A stretch of 7,708 nucleotides of DNA from the NCBI GenBank assembly GCA_018303705.1, contig JAGVXQ010000054.1:1-7708 (forward strand). The letters are read 5' to 3'. Positions within the stretch are counted from its first letter, which is position 1, and every line of letters starts with the position of its first letter. The notes beneath the pieces are model-generated. The model did no database searches. It was not told the origin of the DNA and was given only the letters and a program-made list of their open reading frames with translations. Positions 1-5,135 of the stretch are shown one piece after another. Both the position numbers and the translations under genes were made by a program. The stretch comes from Candidatus Woesearchaeota archaeon (GTDB lineage Archaea > Nanobdellota > Nanobdellia > SCGC-AAA011-G17 > JACPNG01).

Positions 1-550
1 TTATGTCAAAAGTAATTATATCACCGTATAATGCCAAGTCTTTCACCGTAACAGAGCATGAAGCATTGCCATTGAAATTCAAGGCAGGATTTAATGTAAG
101 CATTGGACCGTTAATCAGGCACGAAACCTTGTTTGCATCATGGCTTGTTATTTCATATGTTAAGCTGTCATTTTCCACATCAGATGAATACAAAGCCAAA
201 TTTACAGTTCCTTGCGCATCTTCATTTACAGTCTGTTCTTCTATCTGGCTCAAAACAGGGGCATCATTTATAGCAGCCACGTTTATGTCGAAAGTTACTG
301 TGTTGCTCTCAAATGCCGCATCCCTGGCAGCAACGCTGCATGATGAAAACCCATTGAAATTAGCATCTGGTACCAATTCCAAGCTCGAGCCATTTACTAT
401 GCACCCAACCTTGCTTGCATCCTGGTTTTTGACTTCAAATGTTAAATTATCATTCTCCTGGTCAGAAGCATATTGTGAAAGGTTAACTTCTCCATTTGTA
501 TCCTCATTTAATGTTTGGTTTGGTATCTGAAACATAATGGGGGCATCATT
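1..550 (-). repeat. Two tandem NDAP cadherin-like repeats
   Basis: The NDAP codons lie at 539-550 and 257-268, a spacing of 282 bases (94 residues). The units share NED, VNL, the D.END.LT.E core, DA.KV.C, L.P..NFNG and SCSV, while much of the rest differs, so they are diverged domains and not a recent duplication. The second is cut by the window edge within its last strand. Confidence 0.7.
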
Positions 551-1862
551 TATCATTACACTAAGAGTTCTTTGAACACCCATGCCAACATTGTTGTCTA
601 TGTCCTTGCATTTTACATTCCATACCACAACAGAATTGTCTGAGATTCCTTGCAATGAAAAGCTATCCTCTACATAGGTTCCAGACTCATTCTTTGTCTG
701 GTTTACCTCCCCATTTATTACCAATGAGCAGCTCTCAAGGTTGTTGTTCGATGCATTGAAAGCAAACACCACGCTTCCGTCATTGTCAACAGCATTGTTC
801 TCCGGGCTTATCAAGTTCACGACAGGCGCTATTAAGTCAAAGTTGTTGCTTATGCTTGGCGTGCATGATTTTTTTATGAAGTCATTCTTGTCTGTGTTGC
901 TGTCTGTTCCGTCAGGGTATCTTGCGATGCACTCATCATTTAATGTGCTGGATGTCCCATTGGGTGCATTGTCAGCAGTGTTCCCGTCATTGTAATTTCC
1001 AAAGCTAACATTGTCTATTACCTGCCCTAAGTTATTCTTAAGCAGTATATGCCCATTGTCATCCAATGTTCCTGCTGGATTGTATATAGTTAAATGCCCG
1101 TTTGCTGCAATGCTCCCTGAAACATACTGCACAGCCTGCATTGAATCATTCATGACAAACTGGTAGTTTGAGAATGTTATTCCTATGTTCGCTGGATTGT
1201 AAAGCTCTATGAACTCATCCTCTGGAGTTATAAATGTGTCATTATTCCTGTCAGCCATCGGATCAGTAGTAAATTCATTTATTAGTATTTCAGGGTATAT
1301 TTCAACATCAAACGTCCTGGATGATTGCAAGCTTCCATCAGAGACAGTTGCATCGAATGTGTAGCTTCCTATGTCATTTGCATTTGTCTGCCATGTAAAC
1401 ACATTTCCGTTCTTCGTGAATTTAGTGCTGTTGATTGAATACACCAAAGCATCATTTTCCGGGTCAGATGCATTTACAGCTATGCTCACTAATGACATTG
1501 CGAAAGTATTAACGTTGCTTATTGCGCTTACCAAAGGTGCGTCATTGACAGGCAGCACATTTACAACCACGTTCCTTGAAGACTGCAAATCTCCAGGGTC
1601 CTTTACGCTTAAATTAATGTTCTCTTGGCCATTAAAATTCTGCTCCGCAGAAAAATTTGCTGCATGAGTCCCGCTGTTTATTGCTACATTAATATTTATG
1701 TTTCCAGAATAGCTCCATGTCAGCTGTGATTTTGCATTGTCAACGTCAACAACATAATCATCAAGGTCTAGTTGGCTGTTTGACATGTCTTCATTAAAGG
1801 ATACATTTGGTATTGCTGAAGTGACAGGCGCATCATTGACGCAGTTCTGGTCAATGCCATCA

Positions 1863-2546
1863 TCAATCTCGATAGCATTTAGCCCCGTTAGCTAGCCAGT
1901 CAGCGCAGTTTCCAAGCAATGTCCTTGCATCATCAGTCCAATAATCGCTTTCAGTCGCCCCAAAGAAGCATCCCCTAGCATAAGACATTTTTCCATTTAA
2001 TAAATTGTACCCTGGCAATGTATAAGTAACCGCCCTATTGTATTGGTTCTGCACTGTTGAAGAAATCACTTTCAAGCTTGGCGCAGAATCAAGCCTGTCA
2101 AAATAATACAATGGCAATGACAAGATCCCTCCGCTATAGCAGCACGAGGTGTATATGTTAGTAACCTGCGGCACGTTTCTTGATATGTATCCTGCTATGC
2201 TCGTCAAGTTATTGCTTATTACTTGTGAAGGCTGGTTGCTCGAATAGCTTGAAATCTTGTCAGTCCATCCCCAATCATCAACATGGTATGAGTTCAATAT
2301 CAAGCTAGGATAATTATTCACTGGTATTGAGTCTGGATTCAAAAACAGCTCATCCCCCACAACCAATAGTTTGTATTGTGAAAAATTCGTTGATCCAGCC
2401 AATGAATCATCTATGTAATCTACTGCAAAACCCCTAGCTTGCAGAACATTCACTATATTTTCATCATAATTGTTTGTATTCTTAAGTATGTAAGCAACAT
2501 TGCCTGCATATGCATCCTCGCTGATTGCAATTATGCCCAAAATCAA
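1863..2546 (-). CDS. ThuA/class I amidotransferase-like domain of a secreted surface protein, N- and C-terminally disrupted
   Basis: The only usable start in this frame is a TTG at 2546, preceded by in-frame stops and by no ribosome binding site. The first residues, LGIIAISEDAYA before GN, look like the end of a signal peptide whose beginning is missing. Residues 15-220 resemble the alpha/beta fold of ThuA or class I glutamine-amidotransferase-like proteins: VAYILKN strand, NIVNVLQARGFAVDYID, then YKLLVVGDE, and a closing GCFFGATESDYW...LLGNCADWLANG typical of the end of such a domain. C135-C136, C193 and C214 are present, but I cannot assign a catalytic nucleophile. The last codons (AKCYRD, stop) probably lie past a frameshift: deleting one G from GGGG at 1883-1886 would give DWLANGLNAIEIDDGIDQNC and join the downstream domains. 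The frame overlaps the upstream gene by 65 bases. Function could be glycan-related or purely structural; this is inference. Confidence 0.65.
   Translation of the reverse strand: MILGIIAISEDAYAGNVAYILKNTNNYDENIVNVLQARGFAVDYIDDSLAGSTNFSQYKLLVVGDELFLNPDSIPVNNYPSLILNSYHVDDWGWTDKISSYSSNQPSQVISNNLTSIAGYISRNVPQVTNIYTSCCYSGGILSLPLYYFDRLDSAPSLKVISSTVQNQYNRAVTYTLPGYNLLNGKMSYARGCFFGATESDYWTDDARTLLGNCADWLANGAKCYRD
1883..1886 (-). other. Probable frameshift site in a G4 run
   Basis: The minus strand reads AACGGGGCTAAATG. With four Gs the ThuA-like frame ends seven codons later at TGA (1863-1865). With three Gs it passes directly into the cadherin/lamin-tail frame. The short tail after the run contains a CGA Arg codon, while every other Arg codon I checked in both flanking frames is AGG or AGA. 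The change needed is +1 for a ribosome, equal to one extra base in the DNA. A sequencing or assembly indel, a real mutation, or a small deletion at this point would all fit. Confidence 0.6.
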
Positions 2547-3180
2547 TGATTATTGCTAGGAATATTATCGATAGCAGCACTATGAATGATATGAAAAACC
2601 AGCTTACTCCATTTGCATCTTTGTTTTCCTCGCCATTCACAACAGAGCCACCGCTTCCTCCAACAGAAACTCTAACCCCTGTAGCATTCTTCTTCGGCAC
2701 ATCCTCAACAACAGCAGTGTTGTTATTCGTCTGATTTTTGATAGTATTATTGTTCTGCTGTATCGTTGTTCCCTCTCCAAGCACGTACATTATTATTGTG
2801 GATGTCAAAACAACCCCTGTCTGCTTGCCGCTAGGATCGCTAAAAAACACATTTATCTTTCCTTCAATCTCTCCTGGTTGCGTAGGCCTTATCCTAAATA
2901 TGAAATCCTTGTCGCTGTTCGGCTCCAATGTAACATTGTTCTCAGGGATCTCAGTTATGTCTTTAATCGCTGCATCAGGCTTTAAGTTAACCAAAACGCT
3001 TACATTGTTTACATTCCTTACCAATATCGTTTTTTCTATTACATTCTCCTTGTCCTTTTCCAATGTATAATTCAATATCATCCTTGCATTTCCTATCGAA
3101 GCAGTCAATGCGCTAGCCAAAAAAGAAGATATAATCAAAACAACAAAAATCATTGCAATTTTCAAGTTCATGGTTTTCAT
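2482..3180 (-). CDS. Secreted Ig-like protein with C-terminal membrane anchor
   Basis: I do not recognise a named family. Residues 1-25 are a signal peptide (basic start, hydrophobic IAMIFVVLIISSFLASA). Residues 26-135 form a beta-rich domain of the kind found in archaeal envelope proteins (TILVRNVNNVSVLVNL, then FIFRIRPTQPGEIEGKINV). Residues 138-190 are an Asn-, Lys- and Gly-rich linker. Residues 192-212 are one membrane span (WFFISFIVLLSIIFLAIII). Seven N-x-S/T sequons are present outside the membrane. The domain probably faces outward with the anchor at the C-terminus. The first ATG is preceded by GGTGA; a second ATG lies three codons on. The last 20 residues (DFGHNCNQ...CCLHT) are odd: Cys-rich, containing a CGA codon, and read out of frame over the next coding region, so the true cytoplasmic tail and stop have probably been lost. 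Confidence 0.75.
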   Translation of the reverse strand: MKTMNLKIAMIFVVLIISSFLASALTASIGNARMILNYTLEKDKENVIEKTILVRNVNNVSVLVNLKPDAAIKDITEIPENNVTLEPNSDKDFIFRIRPTQPGEIEGKINVFFSDPSGKQTGVVLTSTIIMYVLGEGTTIQQNNNTIKNQTNNNTAVVEDVPKKNATGVRVSVGGSGGSVVNGEENKDANGVSWFFISFIVLLSIIFLAIIIDFGHNCNQRGCICRQCCLHT

Positions 3181-3184
3181 TTTT

Positions 3185-3189
3185 CACCT
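3185..3189 (-). promoter_or_regulatory. Ribosome binding site GGTGA
   Basis: The minus strand reads CAGGTGAAAA directly before ATGAAAACCATG. GGTGA matches the archaeal 16S 3' end. It stands 3 bases from the first ATG (3180) and 12 from the second (3171), so the choice of start is not fully settled; either gives an intact signal peptide. Confidence 0.6.
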
Positions 3190-3259
3190 GCTGATTTGCA
3201 CCACTTTAAAGTACAATTATCTAACACTACTATGTGTTGGCAATAATTATAACTAGGCT

Positions 3260-3269
3260 CTTATATAAG
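3260..3269 (-). promoter_or_regulatory. TATA box for the anchored Ig-like gene
   Basis: CTTATATAAG is a self-complementary TATA element about 85 bases upstream of the ATG at 3180. With the usual archaeal spacing of about 25 bases, transcription would begin near 3240 and leave a leader of about 60 bases containing the GGTGA site. The box is symmetric, but no gene is seen reading to the right. Confidence 0.5.
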
Positions 3270-3284
3270 CAATATTAATCTGCA

Positions 3285-3345
3285 TTACCAATATGTATTA
3301 AAAGCAGCATTTACTTACCAACTATTGGTAAATTAACATTTACTT
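3285..3345. repeat. TTACCAA palindrome and repeated half-sites upstream of a promoter
   Basis: TTACCAA-CTA-TTGGTAA (3315-3331) is a perfect 7-bp inverted repeat with a 3-base spacer. A third copy of TTACCAA lies at 3285-3291, exactly 30 bases from the left arm. CATTTACTT occurs at 3308-3316 and again at 3337-3345, 29 bases apart. The cluster begins about 15 bases upstream of the TATA box at 3260-3269. It could be an operator or activator site for that promoter, or a transcript-end hairpin for the gene at 3416-3640. Confidence 0.4.
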
Positions 3346-3376
3346 TTAATCATTATAATGCCTTCTGATAATGCTT

Positions 3377-3402
3377 AAAAAAGATTCTTGTTACAGAAAA
3401 AA
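3377..3402 (-). terminator. Poly-T terminator of the small gene at 3416-3640
   Basis: Shortly after the TAG at 3416-3418 the minus strand carries two T6 runs (3397-3402 and 3377-3382) without a strong hairpin, as expected for archaeal intrinsic termination. The second lies in CTTTTTTAAGC, which is repeated exactly downstream of the gene at 5136-6794. Confidence 0.4.
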
Positions 3403-3415
3403 GTAGTGATTTTTT

Positions 3416-3640
3416 CTATCTGTTTGTATTTGCATCCATCCATTTGAAAAACTCGCTGTAGCTGTTGACAAGCTCTGTTCCCCCTATAGGGCAATCATTC
3501 CTTTTTATTGGGTTCCTCTGAATTAGCCCCATAAAAGTATACCCTGTTCCATTCTTAGCTATGTTCTTAGAATGCCAACAAAAATTATTGCCAATAATGA
3601 AATTCCTCTTTTCAAACTCAATTTCACCAATCAAATGCAT
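3416..3640 (-). CDS. Small hypothetical protein, 74 residues
   Basis: I do not recognise this protein. It begins MHLIGEIEFEKRNF, has a central NNFCWHSKNIAKNGTGY stretch, and ends SEFFKWMDANTNR. It has two Cys (in FCWH and NDCPIGG), no signal peptide and no membrane span, so it is probably cytoplasmic. Codon use (AGG/AGA for Arg, ATA and ATT for Ile, GCA/GCT for Ala) agrees with the neighbouring genes, and T-rich terminator-like runs follow the stop. Against it, there is no clear ribosome binding site, and an AT-rich TTTTAAAAAC at 3651-3660 lies too close to the ATG for a standard leaderless start. It follows the toxin-like gene after a 68-base gap and could be cotranscribed with it. It may be the remnant of a longer protein. 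Confidence 0.45.
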   Translation of the reverse strand: MHLIGEIEFEKRNFIIGNNFCWHSKNIAKNGTGYTFMGLIQRNPIKRNDCPIGGTELVNSYSEFFKWMDANTNR

Positions 3641-3708
3641 ATCTATCTATGTTTTTAAAACGTGTGTGGTCTTGGCTTTGCACAAAAACTCTGTTGCTAA
3701 AACATAAA

Positions 3709-4341
3709 TCACAATCCTGCTTTTGACATCTTTTCAAGAATAGCCTTCTTGAACAGCTTAAGCTCTCTTGGGTTCATGCCAAGCCTGTCAAATTCCCTAA
3801 AGCTGTTTAATATGGTTTTCAGCCTTGCAGCAAAATTATCTTTTTTGTATTTTAAGGCAAGCTGGTTATATTTATTAAAATCAACCTTGTCAAGCATTGA
3901 CATTATGTCTATCCTGTCTTTTTCGCCTTTTGTGCTGTCTTTTCTTTCAAGCTCTGCCATTTGCTTCAGCATGAGCAATGCTTCTGGCGTAGGTACATCA
4001 AACCCCTCTATTTTTGCAGCGTAATTCCTTATATCTTCAACAGGCATTGCCAACTCAGAAAAATACGGCACATAAATGTCTACATCAATTCCCCCAATTT
4101 TTATCTCGTACTTCTTGAGCATGTCATTTTTCCTTAGATCATAATTTTTTTTCAGGTAATCTATATCAGAGAGGTTCAAAAGAACTATGTCAATATCCTT
4201 GGATTTCTGGCGCTTTGACCAAAGCCATGCTGCCCATCCCCCTATTACAATGAACTTAACTGGAAGCTTCTTTAAGTCCTGAAGTATATTCCAGCTTTTT
4301 TCAGTTATAAGTGAATTCCAAAAATTAATGTCATTGTTCAT
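3709..4341 (-). CDS. AbiEii/DUF6036-like nucleotidyltransferase, probable toxin
   Basis: This 210-residue protein has the signature of the minimal nucleotidyltransferase fold: FIVIGGWAAWLW (residues 30-41, GG at 34-35), then R44 and SKDIDIVL with D49 and D51 as likely metal ligands, and IDVDIYVPY with D86/D88 as a possible third carboxylate. VPTPEALLMLKQMAELER (116-133) followed by KGEKDRIDIMSML (138-150) matches the K...KD..D region of AbiEii-like and DUF6036-type proteins. Family members act in type IV toxin-antitoxin pairs; studied relatives (MenT) transfer nucleotides to tRNA. The substrate here is unknown. It lies directly after the AbiEi-like gene with a 4-base ATGA overlap, so its translation is probably coupled. 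It has its own GGAG site 8 bases before ATG. No signal peptide or membrane span. The fold call is firm; the toxin role rests on family and context. Confidence 0.75.
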   Translation of the reverse strand: MNNDINFWNSLITEKSWNILQDLKKLPVKFIVIGGWAAWLWSKRQKSKDIDIVLLNLSDIDYLKKNYDLRKNDMLKKYEIKIGGIDVDIYVPYFSELAMPVEDIRNYAAKIEGFDVPTPEALLMLKQMAELERKDSTKGEKDRIDIMSMLDKVDFNKYNQLALKYKKDNFAARLKTILNSFREFDRLGMNPRELKLFKKAILEKMSKAGL

Positions 4342-4928
4342 CTGGCAATCTCCTTTATTTTTATCTCAAGTTCTTCCAGAAAATTCCTTGCATACCATTC
4401 TTTGGCATTCCACAAGTCAACAAATATGTTCGCTATTGTTGCAGTCTTTCCATAATCAGGCTCGTTAGCCATTTTAAGCACAAAAAGGTTCGGTGGCCCT
4501 TCTATAACACGCTTGGCAAACCTTTTCTTTATTTTATCAGCATTGCCATAAACATATACCTCAGAATAGTCTGCTTCTGCACCATTAAAATTAAACTTAT
4601 AGGCAGAGTACGATGTAAAAACCACACCATCAGGCATTTCTTTCTCTATGTCAACAACACTCATGTTTACTCTTGCACCCCACACCACATCTTTCTCAAG
4701 TTTTCTTTCACACGCCCAATAATAAAGCAATTTTCTTGCATCAACGACCTTAAAATTCATTTTCTCTATTTTAATTGCATTCATCCTGTCAAGTGGTTTT
4801 AATGCATTGTTTACTGTGCTAAGCGAAACTTTCAATTTTTTTGATAGTCCTGCCTGCGTTAATGCATTGTTCTTTTTCTCAATAACCTGAAACAATATTT
4901 CCCTGTATATCAATTCTTTCTTGATCAT
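4338..4928 (-). CDS. AbiEi-like winged-helix protein, probable antitoxin and autorepressor
   Basis: The 196-residue product begins with a winged helix-turn-helix (about residues 8-62): IYREILFQVIEKKN, ALTQAGLSKKLKVSLSTVNNAL as helix-turn-recognition helix, then NAIKIEKM as wing. The C-terminal part (about 65-196) resembles the AbiEi antitoxin domain, with GVVFTSYSAYKFNF (101-114), YSEVYVYGN (121-129), GPPNLFVLKM (144-153) and IANIFVDLWN (165-174), the last like the QtyvDLwn-type segment of that family. In studied AbiE systems this protein neutralises the nucleotidyltransferase toxin and represses its own operon by binding inverted repeats. Both fit here: the next gene is an AbiEii-like nucleotidyltransferase overlapping by 4 bases, and an inverted repeat brackets the promoter. 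There is no clear ribosome binding site; the message is probably near-leaderless. A plain transcriptional regulator is the alternative. Confidence 0.7.
   Translation of the reverse strand: MIKKELIYREILFQVIEKKNNALTQAGLSKKLKVSLSTVNNALKPLDRMNAIKIEKMNFKVVDARKLLYYWACERKLEKDVVWGARVNMSVVDIEKEMPDGVVFTSYSAYKFNFNGAEADYSEVYVYGNADKIKKRFAKRVIEGPPNLFVLKMANEPDYGKTATIANIFVDLWNAKEWYARNFLEELEIKIKEIAR
4350..4353 (-). promoter_or_regulatory. Ribosome binding site GGAG inside the antitoxin gene
   Basis: AAAGGAGAT lies 8 bases before the toxin ATG, within the last codons of the upstream gene. It fixes the toxin start at 4341 and allows initiation on the shared message in addition to coupling through the ATGA overlap. 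Confidence 0.65.
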
Positions 4929-4930
4929 TT

Positions 4931-4988
4931 TAGCTTTCTTATTATATGATTAATTATTTATAAAACTTTCTATAATATTAGAAAGCTA
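4931..4988. promoter_or_regulatory. Inverted-repeat operator around the toxin-antitoxin promoter
   Basis: Left arm TAGCTTTCTTATTATA (4931-4946) pairs with right arm TATAATA-TT-AGAAAGCTA (4971-4988): 16 matching positions with only a 2-base bulge. A nested perfect repeat, CTTTCTA (4966-4972) and TAGAAAG (4979-4985), lies on the upstream side. CTTTCT or its complement therefore occurs three times. The TATA box sits between the arms and the left arm ends 3 bases before the antitoxin ATG, so a protein bound here would block promoter access. AbiEi-type autoregulation through inverted repeats is known; binding by this protein is inferred. Confidence 0.6.
4956..4964 (-). promoter_or_regulatory. TATA box of the toxin-antitoxin operon
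   Basis: The minus strand reads TTTTATAAATAATTAA, with the box centred about 32 bases before the ATG at 4928. Standard spacing puts the transcript start near 4934, giving a leader of only about 6 bases, which agrees with the absence of a ribosome binding site. Confidence 0.55.
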
Positions 4989-5001
4989 TTAAAATGAATG
5001 A

Positions 5002-5020
5002 GCTTAAAAAAGAAAAGACT
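5002..5020 (-). terminator. Possible poly-T terminator downstream of the Ig-array gene
   Basis: The minus strand reads AGTCTTTTCTTTTTTAAGC about 115 bases after the stop of the 5136-6794 gene and before the toxin-antitoxin promoter. It contains CTTTTTTAAGC, identical to the element after the gene at 3416-3640. No strong hairpin accompanies it. Confidence 0.35.
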
Positions 5021-5135
5021 CAAATCAAGGAAATCTGCTCAGGAAGATACCAGAAAAACTCCTAACTATTTAATGAAAACTATCATATAAATGGCAATAA
5101 TGGCAGGCTTGGCACCCTTTTTGATCCCCAGAAAG

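Larger units (their letters stand above)
1..1891 (-). pseudogene. Frame-shifted C-terminal part of a large surface protein (cadherin-like, lamin-tail and Ig-like domains), cut by the left window edge
   Basis: This frame is open from just after a TAG at 1892-1894 to the window edge and has no plausible start of its own. It is best read as the continuation of the ThuA-like frame at 1863-2546, lost by a +1 shift. Domains in reading order: a MopE-like motif, EIDDGIDQNC (about 1842-1871); two cadherin-like domains, each beginning NDAP (about 1547-1837 and 1290-1546); a lamin-tail domain from LINEF to NVSFGN (about 990-1290) with the typical EFIELYNPA core; an Ig-like domain beginning VVNLISPENN (about 551-835); and two further NDAP-type cadherin-like repeats (269-550 and 1-268), the last incomplete. 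All Arg codons checked are AGG or AGA. The domain set points to an exported adhesion or envelope protein. No enzyme motif is visible in this part. Domain calls come from motif recognition; the broken state could be a sequencing error. Confidence 0.75.

Noticed and set aside
3..530. Open frame on the plus strand at the left edge
   Set aside because: It is antisense to the cadherin-like repeats, whose minus-strand frame has clear repeated domain motifs; the plus-strand product has no recognisable features.
1868..2577. The 9-base TGCTATCGA present near both frame breaks on the minus strand
   Set aside because: It could mark a recombination site, but the copy near 2570 lies about 20 bases from the break inside good membrane-span coding sequence, so it does not explain the junction.
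2482..3180. A single fused gene covering 1-3180
   Set aside because: Joining the first frame to the second would place a membrane span between two exported domains; two separate genes with damaged ends fit better.
4994..5065. Plus-strand micro-ORF of 23 codons (MNELKKEKTQIKEICSGRY...) divergent from the antitoxin-like gene
   Set aside because: Too short, no ribosome binding site, and it covers the poly-T terminator-like sequence of the minus strand.
5091..5114. Three TGGCA copies just downstream of the Ig-array gene
   Set aside because: Short, irregularly spaced direct repeats without a hairpin; no support as a terminator or binding site.
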